Shown: positions 11,568 to 26,937 of the stretch, piece by piece | Layout: every line of letters begins with the position of its first letter | Position numbering within the stretch: position 1 is the first letter of the stretch | Source: Cubamyces lactineus | Taxonomy: Eukaryota; Basidiomycota; Agaricomycetes; Polyporales; Polyporaceae | Assembly: GCA_022376465.1 (NCBI GenBank) | Contig: JACDTU010000004.1 | Coordinates: 2,232,001 to 2,296,000, forward strand | Length of the DNA stretch: 64,000 nt | Direction of reading: 5' to 3' | Translations under genes and position numbers: made by a program | The notes under the pieces: generated by a model | Databases searched by the model: none | Seen by the model: only the letters and a program-made list of their open reading frames with translations | What the model was told of the DNA's origin: nothing

Positions 11568-13108
11568 TTAAGCTTGCACATTCTCGCTGTGAAGAAAGTG
11601 AGGGTGCTACCGGCATAGAAATGCTGGATTGGAACGTACGGGAATTGGCCAATGACGTTGCCTTGAGGTGAGTACTCGCACACGAAGAACTTGGCGGGCT
11701 GCATCAAAGGAGTGTGAGCAAGAATGATCTTGACTCATGAGAAGTACAAACGTACCCCGAAGCTGGCAGCGAAGATGCCATTGCATGACTGCACAGCGCA
11801 GCCGACCTGAGTGGTGGCCTTCCACACGACCTGAGTGAAGTGCGACGGCTGCGGATTGTTGGGGTCATACTCGGCTGTTCGAGAGGTCAGCACTTGAGCA
11901 TGGAGGAAGGAAATGAAGTAAACTCCTCACAAACTTCATCCGTCCAGGACTTAACCGCAGACTGGATGCCGTAGCTGCTACCGGTACCAGCAGCGAGGTT
12001 CTCTGCGCGTAGCAAGGGCGGTTAACACTAATGTACGCATGCATGCGTCCAGTCTGACGTACCTCCGAAGGGACCCAACGATCCGCCAGAGTGCTGGAAG
12101 ACGCAGTTGTTAGCCCACTGTTGTGCCTTTCCGGCGAGCTCGTCGCTCCATGTCAACGGCGCAGCACCGTGCTGTGCGCGCACGGAGTTGTGTGCCTGCA
12201 GGTACTGGTCGATGTCGCTTTGGGAGGTGGAGCCGCTGCTGTCACCGCTGCTACCACTGCTGTTGCCGCTCGACCCGCTGTTACCACTGCCTCCGTTGCT
12301 GTTGCTGTTGCTGTTGCTGGCACCATTGCTGCTGTTGCCGCTATTCCCGTTGTTGCTGGAGCTACCACTGCCGTTGTTGCTGCTGCTTCCGCCGGACGAG
12401 TTGGCGGTGGCCGCTGGCTGTTTGGAGCTCGTCTTCGTGACAGTCGTCTCAGGAGACGGGGCCTCAGAGTGTGAAGTCGTAGAGTGTGTAGTAGTCGTGT
12501 GCTTAGACGAAGACGTGGTGGAAGGTTCCGCGGAATGCGTAGACGAGGCCTTGGAAGACGGTGGTGCGGTGGTGCTAACGACGAAAGCTGTGAACGAGGC
12601 CTTGCTGCTGGTGTGCGAGGTGGAATTTGAGTGAGTGAAAGCGACCAGAGATACGGAGGGCGCGGCGGAGACGAGGGTTCCCGCTGAAGCTGAGACTATA
12701 ACATTGGCCGGAGCAACAGACGAGGGGGGTGGGACTAGCAGAGGCGACGTTGAGGATGCTATGCTGGTGGTAGTTGTCGCCGCACTGGATGCAGATCCCA
12801 ATCCAGTACTACAAGGATTCTCAGTCAGCTGTTGTACGAAACCAGAGGAAGCTGCATCTGACTTACGGCCTTACGCGACATGCCTGGGTCAAAACGGCAC
12901 CCATGTCGTTGGTAACGGTCTTGGTGACAACCTGACCCCAGCGGTCAGTGCCCATGAGATTGCCGGGCCAGCCCCACTTGTCTTTGCACAATTGAATGCA
13001 CGCATCGGTGCCCTGGTTTCGGCGGGCGCAGGCGGGGCCGGCATCGGCGCTGGTGATGAAGGCAAGAAGTAAGGGAAGAGAAAGCGCGAAATACACCAGG
13101 CGATTCAT
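11568..13108 (-). CDS. Secreted CAP/PR-1-like protein with Ser/Asn/Gly linker
   Basis: Six exons (13108-12867, 12808-12063, 12002-11931, 11874-11756, 11698-11640, 11586-11568) give 418 residues. Residues 1-23 are a signal peptide (hydrophobic LVYFALSLPLLLAFI, then TSADAGPA). A short four-Cys segment follows (CARRNQGTDACIQLC ... TQACR). A Ser/Thr-rich stretch and then an Asn/Gly/Ser-rich low-complexity linker reach to about residue 285. The CAP domain ends the protein: DIDQYLQAHNSVRAQHGAAP, GENLAAG, HFTQVVWKATTQVGCA and CEYSPQGNVIGQFPENV. Fungal CAP proteins (yeast Pry1) bind sterols and fatty acids outside the cell and some serve host interaction. Sterol binding here is inferred. The last intron, splitting a Pro codon, gives the family-like end. 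Confidence 0.88.
12230..12400 (-). repeat. Low-complexity trinucleotide tract in CAP linker
   Basis: Runs of GCTGTTGCTGTTGCT-like triplets (plus strand) encode the Ser/Asn/Gly-rich linker of the CAP protein. They are prone to length variation by slippage and generate long spurious antisense frames rich in Leu, Cys or Val. Confidence 0.75.
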
Positions 13109-13816
13109 TGTCGAGAAGAGAAAAGACTGTTTATACTGCTACACAAAAAAGAATGGGCTGTAAAAGGAAGGGTGTGTCGGGAGGACGGAAGGGGGAGAGG
13201 AGGGGAAAGGACGCAGAACGGGGCGCACTGCGTCGGAGAGAAGGTGTGAGGAGAAGGGCCGACGAGCGGAATGCCTGTGCTTATGTATGGCATTGGATAG
13301 TCGAGGGCGCGCATTGGGGATCCGGGGTTGCGCGTGGTCGCGACGTTAGTCGGAAAAAGAGGAAGCGTCGGTCACCAGGGGGACGACTCTGATCAGTTGC
13401 AGTGGTGAAAATACATGGGCAGATTCTGTTTGCATCGTCCCGCTGGCACTTTACCTCACACTGCGAGGATACGTAGTACGTTTACTTGCTGCTTATGACG
13501 TAGAATACAGCTCGGTTCCGAAGCATCAGGCAGGACGGGTACTCGAAGCAGAACGGCGGCTCTCATAAGAGGTACAGAGCCATGAGCGGGAGCGGGAGGT
13601 GTTTCGTAGCCGATAGACGCCCATAAGTAGGGTGTCGGTAACCGTGGGAAACGACCGACGCGACCTCCCGTGCCTGACGCTCGCATGCTTGGAATGATCC
13701 GAATCGCATTCCACCTGCCCCCGAGTCGCAACCACCACCTCCGGGGTTTCCGTCCATCTGCTTCGTCTATACGGACGCCATCGCATACACCACATATTCT
13801 GAACGATAGATCTGCA
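13109..13816. other. Divergent promoter region, CAP gene / unknown gene
   Basis: About 700 bp. Next to the CAP gene, 13180-13230 is purine-rich on the plus strand, that is, C/T-rich on the CAP coding strand, a usual fungal core-promoter or leader feature. A TACATAAG on the minus strand near 13280 may be a TATA-like element. No gene is recognised in the rest. Confidence 0.5.
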
Positions 13817-14447
13817 ATGAACGGTGCAACTGCTTCGCCGACGCCAGCTGATCCGCCATACTACGTTCTCATCGCTCACAGCCAGTCTCTCAGCAACCCC
13901 GCTCAGCCTCCATCCACATCGCTCAGCCACCCCGTCATAGAGTACCATTACGCTGACGACGCTCCCGACTCACTCCTTCCGCGATCTCCAGACGAACATG
14001 TCCTCGTGCTAGACTTTGATCCCGCGCGGCCTGGATCCCCTACCGTCAAGAGTCTGTCTCCTGATCTCGCTGTCTCTGCTGTTAAGGTCGTCGATGCCCC
14101 TGGCGCAGCCGTCGCTGGCGAACCCGCGTTAAGCAATAACAACATGTACGTCATCACGACCTCCAGCAGACCAACAGAAAGGTCTGTTCACTGCGAGTCG
14201 CCTTGTTGGTCTCTACGCCTGATATGCTGTGCACAGCCCGCTGGAAGACGACGAGCCACCTTCTGTTCACGAGATTCTGGCGCGGTACAAGCAAAGGTTC
14301 GTAGCCATGCAATGTTAGGCACCGGTCCTGACTAACAGCCGATGCAGGAATGCCATACTGAGAAGCATTCTTGACTACCCGAATGCGCCCATACCTCTCA
14401 AGCCTCCACCGCCGTCGGCGACCAGTGCAACATCACCTCAATCATGA
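13817..14447 (+). CDS. Conserved hypothetical small protein
   Basis: Three exons, 13817-14181, 14237-14296 and 14348-14447, join in phase to 174 residues. The junctions AG|C and AG|G keep the frame and the introns are 51-55 bp. The protein starts MNGATASPTPADPPYYVLI and has an HPVIEYHYADD block, then SPDEHVLVLDFD, a Pro/Ala/Val-rich middle, an acidic LEDDEPPSVHEILARYKQR segment and a Pro-rich tail. The look (HYADD followed by EHVLVLDFD) suggests a conserved basidiomycete family of unknown role. No membrane segment, signal peptide or catalytic motif is visible. It ends convergently with EMC7, 176 bp away. Confidence 0.75.
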
Positions 14448-14623
14448 CAAGCTAGAGGGATAGTCCAACATGTGCTTCCCATAGCACATTCAGGCCTGTG
14501 CTCTGCTGGAATCACCCGTATATCATCGTAGCACCAATTGCTACTAGACCCGATACATACTATACCTCCGGGAGTAATGTAACAATACGTGTATTCTACT
14601 GCTACGTAGAGCAGATGGTATCC

Positions 14624-15663
14624 TCATTTCCTCTTGTTCTTGCCACTGCGCTGCTTTGCACCGCTGGCGCTCGACCCTTTCGAAGAGCCGGATGCCGCAG
14701 CCTTGGGCTCGTCTCCCGCAGCCAGCAACTGCGAGAACCTGTGTTTTCCATGAGTCGTGAGGTGTTCCACAGTGTTCCACGATACGTACCCAGATGCAAG
14801 GTCGCCGCTCTGCAGAGAACTCTGTATGTTGGCCATCTTCGCCTGGCGCTCCTTGAAGTCCTCTAGAACCTCCGGGTCCATATTTTTCTGCACGCAAGGT
14901 CGGATTCAATACACATACTCGTCGCAGGTCAACGCACCATCAGAGTCGGCATGAGCAGCACGAGCACGCCCGCGCCGAGCATCATCATCATCATCGGGTT
15001 CTTGAACATCGCGAGCACGTTGAAGGACTCGCGCGGCACAAAGTAGTCATTCTTCGCGCGCGCGGAGAGCACGATCGGGTACGGCAACGTCGCGGGTGCT
15101 GCAGGGGAGAGCGGCGTGCCCGGGAAGTAGGGCCGTACCTCAGGGAGCGAGTCCGACTCGAACACGTCTATCCGCATCTACGCACAGTTCGGATTAGCAG
15201 GCAGACTAAGGGCAGACCGGGGACTGAGCGAGCGGGAGGGACTCACTGGCTCAAACTGGTGGTCATGCGCGATCACCGAGAGAATGTAGGTCCCCGCCGG
15301 GACGTCTGGTCTGGGTGGGGAGTGAGGAAGGGAGGGAATGTCACTAAGGGAGAGGACGCACATCACGAATGAGCCGTCCCGCGTCACCCCTCCGCGCAGC
15401 TTTCCATCATCGAGGACGACCTTGGCCTGTCCAAGCTCATGTAGACCTGTAGTGACACTTCGGCGTCAGTCCGTAGGCGGTATGGGGACGGACGGTATAC
15501 GCACTTGGGCACTGTGGGGTCCACTGAATGCGGCCCTTGAGGTCGAGTGCGAGTGCTGCGGAGGCGCACGCACTGTGATGGTCATTTGTAAGCTTTTAGT
15601 GCCTGACTCTGCAAGCTCAACGCATACCTTGCAAGTGCGAAGAGAGTCAGAGGTATGCGCATG
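14624..15663 (-). CDS. EMC7: ER membrane protein complex subunit 7
   Basis: Component of the EMC insertase that places tail-anchored and multi-pass proteins into the ER membrane. Seven exons fit (15663-15629, 15572-15505, 15446-15362, 15310-15247, 15177-14938, 14887-14790, 14738-14624), giving 234 residues. A signal peptide begins MRIPLTLFALA. The lumenal beta-sandwich shows GRIQWTPQCP, AKVVLDDGKLRGGVTRDGSF and PDVPAGTYILSV, followed by LPEVRPYFPGTPLSP, YFVPRESFN and the transmembrane segment with a run of five Met (FKNPMMMMMLGAGVLVLL). The cytosolic tail has MDPEVLEDFKERQAKM and ends Lys/Ser-rich. The start was chosen because it opens the signal peptide and no upstream in-frame ATG fits. It shares a 245-bp divergent promoter with UTP23. 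Confidence 0.92.
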
Positions 15664-15908
15664 GCTGGTGGTCGAGACGGTAGGACGCGAGTGCAGTACG
15701 CTGCCACCGCGGAGGAGCGCTATGCTTGCTATTCCCCGGGCCGGCGGCAAATCTCACTGCTCTTTCCTCTCTTCCTCCTCGATCACCGTCTTCAAAGCTC
15801 GGCCTCTGGCTTCTCCGTATAGCTGCTCACATATATCTATCGCCTGATACCAGCTGTACACAAAACACGCCCCCTGTACACATATACAACCTCCACTAGC
15901 CTTCCAAG

Positions 15909-17040
15909 ATGAGGCAGAAACGAGCCAAGGCCTACCGCAAGCTCATGTCCCTCTACTCTCTGTCCTTCGGCTTCCGCCAACCCTATCAAGTCCTCGGTGA
16001 GTAACATCTCACGAAGCACGAATACGACGACGCTCATTTACATGTGCGCAATAGTCGACTCGCATATGTGCAAAGAGGCGGTTGCACACAAGATCGAGCT
16101 CGTGAAGCAGCTCGGCATCGTCCTCCAAGGCACCGTCAAGCCCAGTGAGTCCTCCTGTCCGCCGCCCCCATTCGCATAAAATCCCCGAGGGTTTACTCAA
16201 AGAAGGAACGTTCACTGACGGTGCGCCCGGCGAAGCCGCTCTTCAGTGATCACCCAATGCTGTATACACGAGCTATACCTCCAGGGCAAGGAGCAGCAGC
16301 CCGCCGTCGACCTCGCCAAGACGTTCGAGCGGCGGAAATGCAACCACCGAGAAGCTATCCCCGGGGACGACTGCATTTCCAGCGTAGTTGGTACGTCTCA
16401 CTTCGGTCAATATACGGATGTGTTTGGGGCGATGCTCATGGTGCTCCGCGTCTTGCAGGCGAGACGAACAAACATCGCTATGTCATCGCGTCCCAGTCGC
16501 ATGAGCTTAGGCAAGAATTGCGAGCCGTCCCCGGTGTGCCGATCGTACATATGAATCGGTCGGTCATGATCCTCGAGCCCCCGAGTGATGCGACACTGCG
16601 AGTCAAAGCACTGGTGCGTTTCGTCTATTGTTTGCCACCCTATGCTAATTCAGTGCTCACTGCCTTTCTACCACTTTGCTTAGACCGAGGAGAAAGCGTT
16701 ACACGCCTCCGAACCCGAGGTGGCCAAGCTGCCTACCACATCTGCACCAACAGAGCCGCCAAAGAAGAAGAAAAAGGGCCCAAAGGGGCCCAACCCCCTC
16801 AGCGTGAAGAAAAAGAAGCCGAAATCGGACGGTGCTGCGCCCAAGCAGAAGAAAGAGGAGGCAGAGCCTCAACCGAAGACCGGCGAGAAGAGGCGGCGCG
16901 AAGACGACGCGGAGGCGCATCCATTGGCACAAAAGTCGGAAGGCACTGGCCACAAGAGAAAACGGCGGAGAAAACATGGTGGTACCGGAGGGGCTGGAGG
17001 ACACGATGCCGCTACGGAATCACACCACTTGGACGAGTAG
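15909..17040 (+). CDS. UTP23: rRNA-processing protein UTP23 (PIN-like)
   Basis: Nucleolar factor of the small-subunit processome needed for early 18S rRNA cleavages and release of a snoRNA. Five exons (15909-15996, 16055-16144, 16247-16390, 16459-16613, 16684-17040) give 277 residues. The start MRQKRAKAYRKLM and FGFRQPYQVLVD are typical. The PIN-like fold continues with IELVKQLGIVLQG, and a zinc-binding pattern is seen in QCCIHEL and RRKCNH. NKHRYVIASQSHELRQELR and GVPIVHMNRSVMILEPPS complete the domain. The C-terminal about 110 residues are Lys/Arg/Glu-rich with several basic nuclear and nucleolar localisation stretches (PPKKKKKGPKGPN, RKRRRKHGG). Confidence 0.92.
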
Positions 17041-17209
17041 TTTGGAGGCAGATCTTCCATTGTGTATCTCCTTACCCCATAGGCACGACTTTCTTCCTAA
17101 CTGAACATGGGCCGAGTACTTGAGTGTACGTGTCACTCCGGAAATGCCATCCAAATAGTGGTACAATCAACGATGATACTAATGGTACAAACGGCGCTGC
17201 GCGATGTCA

Positions 17210-20751
<3,542 letters not shown>

Positions 20752-20994
20752 GGTGAGCGGCAAGAAGTAAGACGCGAACGACCGCCACACACAGCGCGAC
20801 CATGTAGAGACAAATGAGCGCGCGGCGCGCCATGCATGCGCGGACAGATTTCTTGGGCGCTTGTGCCATCTCTCCTGCTCTCCGCTCGCTGCTTCGGCTC
20901 ACACTCGGTGGTCGTGTCTATATCTTTCGCTGCTGCTACCTATAGTCCTTCGAATTACTCCCTAAACGATCATTGGAAAAAGACATTAGTAGAG

Positions 20995-22084
20995 ATGGCG
21001 ACGATTACCGCAGCGAACTGGGCCTCTCCTCCTACCCGCCCTCCTCTGATCGAGACGCTCGTCTCTGGCGTCGGTACGCACCCCAGGACTCCTCCTTTGC
21101 TGCTCTAGGATCTGAGCGTTTCACCTTCTATCTGTGTAGACCGTTATAACCCCTCGAATGTGGGTATCCTCGAGGACTACCTCTACCACCAGATCCGGAG
21201 TCAAGAGTACGACTGCCTCGCCAACCTCGCCATCCTAAAATTGTACGTCCCCCTCCTCATCCCACCCCATCTCCTCCCGCCCATCCAAGCACGCTACTAA
21301 ATTCATGCCCGAAAAAACACCCATAGGTACCAGTTCAACCCCGACCTCTACAACCCCGACGTCGTGATCAACATCCTCATCAAAGCGCTCACCTCCGCGC
21401 CCTTCCCCGACTTCTCGCTCTGCATCTCCCTCCTCGACGAGCGGCCGCCCTCCGCCTCGGCCTCGGGCTCCGGCGCGGGCGCGAACCCGGACGAGCCCGA
21501 CCCGCTCCCGCAGCTCCTGCCCGTGCTCTCGACGCTGCACGCGCTCCTGCAGCAGTGCCGCTTCCCGCGCTTCTGGGCGCTCTACCGCTCGGACGAGGTC
21601 GAGGCCCTCCGGGACAACTACACCGTCGAGTGCGTCGGGTTCGAGGACGCGGTGCGCGATGTGGCCGTGCGCGCGGTCAAGGCGGCGTTCACGAGCATCA
21701 GCAGCGAGCGTCTCGGCTCGTACCTCGACCTGTCCGGTGAGTGCACCTGCGTCCGAGCAAAAGGGATTGAATGGACGTTCGCTGACGGCGTTGTATCGTG
21801 CGTGTGCAGGGGACGACCTGACGGCGTACGTCGAGAAGCTCGGGTGGTCGATCGACGCGTCGACCGGCGTCGTGAGCATCCCGCCCAACCCGGACAACCA
21901 GATCGAGTCGACGGTCGTGCAAGAAAACATCCAGCTGCCCCGTACGTACCCTCTCCCTCCTCCTCCAAGCCCGCACCCGTCAACATTCTGTGGCTGACGA
22001 TCCGCGCATGTCGTTGCAGAGCTGGTAAAAGTGATCACCCACGCGGCGCAGACGTCGCTGCCCGTTGTACCCGCTGTAAACTAG
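20995..22084 (+). CDS. Eukaryotic translation initiation factor 3 subunit K
   Basis: eIF3k (yeast lacks it; human EIF3K), a PCI-fold subunit of the initiation complex eIF3. Five exons (20995-21073, 21140-21242, 21327-21736, 21810-21941, 22020-22084) give 262 residues. Landmarks: RPPLIETLVSGVDRYNP, LEDYLYHQIRSQEYDCLANL, LAILKLYQFNP, then a Ser/Gly/Pro-rich insertion of about 20 residues after SLLDERP, followed by LPVLSTLHALLQQCRF, FWALYRSDE, and the winged-helix end with LGWSIDASTGVVSIPPN and ENIQLPQLVKVI. The insertion is longer than I expect for animal eIF3k. Strong codon bias to C/G in the third position makes the opposite strand falsely open. Confidence 0.92.
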
Positions 22085-22454
22085 TCGCTGCTTAGACCGG
22101 ACCTGTCGCCCTCCGTCCTCTCCTACATGTTGTATCAGGTAGATGCATATGACGCACGTTGAAGAGACGATCTTTCGCCTCTTCGCTCACCTCTCCCCGC
22201 CATGCGCGTGATGTTTTACTGCAAAACGACGATTGTGATTGAAGCTACAAGATCGTCAGAGAGGAAGAAAAAACAGAAAAAGAAGTGGTATCTCATCTAT
22301 GTATGTATGATATGATATAATGACATGCGAGTCAGATACAAGGTCAGTCGTGTCAGCGTATATGCAGGCAATCCCAGGAATCGTTCTTCTCAGGCTATCG
22401 TATCGTTTCTGCAGTCCCCTCACGCTAACTCACGTCCGCTCAACATCTTCCCGA
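22085..22454. other. Convergent intergenic, eIF3k and transporter 3' ends
   Basis: 370 bp. Around 22300-22320 there is an A/T-rich string (ATGTATGTATGATATGATATAATG), plausible polyadenylation-region DNA. No gene is seen. Confidence 0.5.
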
Positions 22455-24939
22455 TTATGGCGCCGGTGTTGCGCTCATGAACGCACACACCGTGCCCCAC
22501 ACCGCCATCACCGTGCTCACCACCAACAGCACACCATCCCACACCCCACACCTCGCCCACCAGCCGCCGCCCTGCCCGCCCGCATACCCGTACCCCAGCA
22601 GCCCGCCCGCAGCCCCGAACCCGGTGCCGTCGCCGCCGCCCAGCGCGACCTTCGCCGACACGGGCCCGATGACGCACAGCACGAACGAGAACGTCGAGCC
22701 GAGCACGGCCATGACCGACGCGAACTCGGGGACGAGGATCGAGACGGCGACGGCAAGGACGGTCAGCGCCGCGCGCTCGAGCGCGATGAGTACTGTCTTG
22801 ATCGCTTTGGGAGACTTCCGCAGCGGCGAGGACGTGGTGGGAAGCGTCGTAGTTCCGCCATGGCCACCGGTGGTATCCGTGGACGCAGCGGCGTGGGGGT
22901 CGGATGGGGAGACGCCGCTAGTGTCAATGCCGAGGATGACTTCGAGAGTCACGTTCAGCTACACAAAGCAGTCCGTCAATAACGAGCGGAAATAAGGCTT
23001 CGAAGCGTGCTTACTGGTCTGGCAGTGAGAGCGAATTTCGTTCTACCCGAGAAGTTGCTCAGTGCTTAGTCCCGCAATGGTCAATGGGAGAACTTACAGA
23101 GGTGTGATGACCAGGCCCCACAGTGCGATTGTATTCAAAGAAGGGTGGACATTGTGCCTCATCAAATCTTGGCTGAACTAGACACCGATACCGATCTCAG
23201 CACCTCATTCCCTTCTCCGGCACTCCAGTATTCAATTCACTCACCTCGTCGCTGACAGAGTTACCAAACATGATGTACCCGGCGACCCCGAGTATCGCAT
23301 ATATGCCCGTCGCGATTGCGAACGCCCAGTTGATCATCTCGTCGAACCGCGAGGGGTCAATCATGTCCCTCGCCAGCGTCGGGATGACCGCATGGCCAGA
23401 GAACTGTCAATGCCGGTCCAGACGTCCGCATCAGCATGACCGGTCTCCCCGAGCATGAAATGAAGAGCAGGGAAGCAGCACCTACCCCGGCCATGAACAG
23501 CCCGAAGGCGATACCGAGTTCCCGGAAGTTGTCGATCCCCAGGCTCGTGTCCGCCGGGCTCCACAGGCTGCCCGGGCTGTCGAACTTGGTGAACCCGTCA
23601 AAGAGGATGATTCCAATGATCGCCATGAGCGAGAATATGCCGATGATAGATGCATAGGAGAGTACAGAGAGCGGCAAGAGCACCGCTGGTATCAATCTAT
23701 GCACAACAACCTGTCAGTATGTCCGGATGGCACGAATAACGAGAGGCTTGGACGCGTACATGACGAGACCAAGAATCTTGTACGTGTTTGGTGAATAGGT
23801 GGGTATCACAGCGTATAGGGAATCGGCGTATAACGTGACGAGAGCGACGCTGTCATACATTCAGTTCGTACTTCATTTCCGTGGGCAGGTTGAACGGGAG
23901 ATACGGACCTGACAGTGAACAGCTCCAGTCCAAATATGGCGCTTATGAGTGGTGAAGAGCGCGGCCCGAAGGCCTTCCGCCCAATGTCGGCATATGACCG
24001 TATACGTGGGTCTGCGAGGACTATATGTGCGAGAATCTTCGCGCTGAAACTCCGGGCTCAGCAATTGGAAACGACAGCGACGGTGCAGGAGATGAACGCA
24101 CGTGTAGCACGAAATGTAGCCGTATCCAATGATAAGGATAGAGCCTCCAATCCAGCCCGCGTAGGCGAATGCGAGTGGTTCTGATAGCATGCCAATGCCG
24201 AACAGAACGGCTACGGCGTTGAGCAGCTGTGAAGGGAGTATGTCAGCTTTGGAACGTCAAAGGTAGCAGAACGATACCGACTGTTTGTGCGAAGGTACTT
24301 TGTCCAGTGTGTTGCGGAACTTTGGGTTCTCCCTTGGAAACTATGCTAGAGCGAGATATCCGCCGTTGCACAGCGGAGTACTGAGGAACACTGCGTGTCT
24401 GTTCCTGTGGTGCGGCTCGACCAAGAACAGTGGTAGAGGTAGTCTGTCTGACGAAGAGCGGTGTGCGCTCGCCAGCGCGAGGAGTGGGGATGTCTTCAGA
24501 GGAAGGGGTCATTGGGTAGCGGGGACTGGTGACAGTGGGGGTGGGGAGGTCGAAGGAGCGTTGCTCTGTGGAAGGGCCTGGGGTGAGGTCTTCATCCCAC
24601 TGGATGTTTTCGAGGAGGGCATCATCGCCGGCGGACCTGGATGGTACGCGTAACGATCGGGGTACCTCCTCGATGAGGTCCTGTTCATCGTCGTCTTCCC
24701 TGAGGACGGACTCTGCATCGAGGGGGCCACTGCGGCCTGAAGAGGAGGAAAGAGAGCCGGAGACGAAGTCGGAATGGTGAACCTGAGTGCGACGATCTGT
24801 GGAGAGGGATCGCGATGGTTTAGTAGAGCGAACGGACAGGTAGGCTGCGAGGGTGCAACAGACAAGACTCGAAGACGTCAATGACGCTGCTCGCGGATTG
24901 GTATGAACCCGAGATGATGGCAGCGGGTAGGGAAGACAT
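22455..24939 (-). CDS. Vacuolar-type amino acid transporter (Aa_trans family)
   Basis: Multi-pass transporter of the amino acid/auxin permease family, most like yeast Avt3/Avt4, which export amino acids from the vacuole. The ATG at 24939 begins MSSLPAAIISGSYQSASS. The next exon carries a long, Ser/Pro/Asp-rich cytosolic region (about 200 residues). The core follows: LLNAVAVLFGIGMLSEPLAF (TM1 motif), YAGWIGGSILIIGYGYISC, then ADPRIRSYADIGRKAFG, ELFTVSVALVTLYADSL, YASIIGIFSLMAIIGIIL, a SGHAVIPTLARDM block, WAFAIATGIYAILGVAGYIMFG, LWGLVITPLTKFALTARPLNV, and a last exon with two or three further hydrophobic segments. About nine exons; all junctions I checked join in phase. Substrate and direction are inferred from the family only. 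Confidence 0.88.
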
Positions 24940-25421
24940 GGAGGGCGTGCGTGAATGGTCGTGAAAGTCGTGACAGAAATGCCTCCTGGGCTGAGCTGGG
25001 CTGGGAGAGAAGAAAAAAGAGAGCGGGCTCTTTTTGAGGAGGAGGCGATAAGGTTGGCGGAGGGGAGGAAGGGGGAAAAGGGGGAAGGCAGTTAGCAGAA
25101 AAGCAAGGTCCGAGAGAGGCGATCAGTGCAAGGGAGTGATGGGAGATAGTCGAGCGTAACCTCTTCTCTCACGCGTTCTGCTCGTACCTTCGAGCGACAT
25201 CGGCCGTCGCTGCTCCAGCTAACCGTCCTCTCAGCTCTGCACAGGTGTTCTCTGTGGCCGCTGCTGGCCGTGTAGACCACAAGAGGAGAGATAAGGCCAT
25301 TTGCCAACAGCGATCAGCCACAGCGTGTGACGTCACTGACCCTGCAATCACGAGCTGCATTAGGACTGCTACTTACTTTTGTCTCAAACGCCCATCTCTG
25401 GATTGCATGTCATAGCACACG
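24940..25421. other. Divergent promoter, transporter / lipase
   Basis: About 480 bp between the two start codons. 25051-25088 is an almost pure purine tract on the plus strand (pyrimidine-rich on the transporter coding strand). GCTGGG-like short repeats lie at 24988-25005. No gene recognised. Confidence 0.5.
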
Positions 25422-26937
25422 ATGGCCCGTCTCCCTCTGCTCGGTCGTCTGACCAGCCGCGACTACCTTGCGCTCGTCGTCGGCGGCTTCCTCGTCTTCT
25501 TCGAGACCATCCTCACCTTCGTCATCGCCCTCCTTCCAAAGTCTGTCATTCAGTGGTTCTACGACAGATCCCGCAACCTCTTCCACTTCCTCGTCGGCCC
25601 GCCCCTTCCCAAATCAGACGAGCAGCACATCACAGAGCGCATCCGCAGGGCGGAGGACTTCCAGCGCCTCTGTGAAATCTTTGGCTACGAACACGAAGAG
25701 CACGTCGTCCTCACAAAGGACGGCTACCTCCTCGGCCTTCATCGTCTTCCCGCCAAGAAGGGCGAGCGCAGGTCGCACTTTGGCACTTCCACAGGCAAGC
25801 CTGTCGTATACCTCCACCATGGCCTCCTCATGAACTCCGAGGTCTGGGTCTGCCTCACCAACCCCGAACGGTCCCTTGCTTTCACCCTCGTTGAGCTCGG
25901 TTTCGACGTCTGGCTCGGGAACAACCGTGGCAACAAGTACTCCAAGAAATCCATCCATCACAACCCCAACTCGACCAAGTTCTGGGACTACAGCATCGAC
26001 GACTTTGCCTGGCATGACATCCCGGACTCCATCTCGTACATCCTTTCCGTCACGAAGGAGCCCAGCCTCAGCTATGTCGGCTTCAGCCAGGGCACTGCAC
26101 AGGCCTTTGCTGCCCTCAGCATCCACCCGCCGCTGAACGAGAAGATCAACGTCTTCATCGCGCTTGCCCCCGCCATGAGCCCTGCCGGACTTGCTGCCTC
26201 GGTTGTAGATAGTCTCATGAAAGCATCGTAAGCCCAATCTCCTTGCTCCGTGACGTCCAAGCGCTTACTCTGCGGCCAGCCCAACATTGCTCTTCCTCAT
26301 CTTCGGCCGCAAGTCGATCATGTCCTCCGTGCCCGCCTGGCAATCGCTGCTCTACCCGCCCGTCTTCTCCGCCGCGATCACGTCCTCGCTCCGCTGGCTC
26401 TTCAACTGGCACTCGCACAATATCTCCCCGCTCCAGAAGCTCGCCGCGTTCCCGCACCTGTACTCGTACGCGTCCGTCAAGTCCGTCGTGCACTGGTTCC
26501 AGATCATGCGCAACGCCAAGTTCCAGATGTACGACGACGACGTCCAGCGCGTCATGCACATCCGCCGCGCGGCCCGCCCCTCAGGCGTCACCGCCTACGC
26601 CCCTGCCCGCTTCCCGACGAGGAACATCATCAGCCCGATCGTCCTCCTTTACGGCGACCAGGACTCGCTCGTCGACATCAACGTGATGCTGCACGAGCTC
26701 CCCAAACACTCTGTCGTCGCGCGCCGCCTCCACGGGTACGAACATTTGGACGTTATATGGGGCGCCAACATCCACAAAGACGTCATCCCCCATGTCGTCG
26801 AAGCTCTCCGCCAGTACTGCGTCAAGCCGGAGCGCACGGAGAGCGAGGCCAAGATGACCAACGGCGTGTCGTCCGACTACGAGGAGTACACGGGCACGAC
26901 CACGCCCGCCGATACCATTTCCGTGTATGACCTCTGA
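25422..26937 (+). CDS. Steryl-ester / acid lipase (TGL1/YEH-type)
   Basis: Alpha/beta hydrolase that releases sterols from steryl esters on lipid droplets or membranes. Two exons (25422-26228, 26281-26937) give 487 residues. An N-terminal membrane segment lies at about residues 15-37 (YLALVVGGFLVFFETILTFV). The lipase cap region follows (EIFGYEHEEHVVLTKDGYLL). The oxyanion HHG is at 131-134 (YLHHGLL), the nucleophile Ser222 sits in VGFSQGT, the acid Asp in LLYGDQDSLVD and the His in HGYEHLDVIWG, so the triad is complete. FDVWLGNNRGNKYS is also diagnostic. The C-terminal 40 residues are charged and Thr-rich. Substrate choice (steryl ester versus triglyceride) is inferred from Tgl1/Yeh homology. 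Confidence 0.93.

Noticed and set aside
12091..12634. Long plus-strand frames opposite the CAP gene (Leu-, Cys- or Ala/Val-rich)
   Set aside because: They are antisense readings of the Ser/Asn/Gly triplet repeat, open in several phases at once, and have no family features.
21235..22038. 267-residue minus-strand frame opposite eIF3k
   Set aside because: Arises from strong third-position G/C bias of the real gene; Arg/Val/Asp-rich with no motif.
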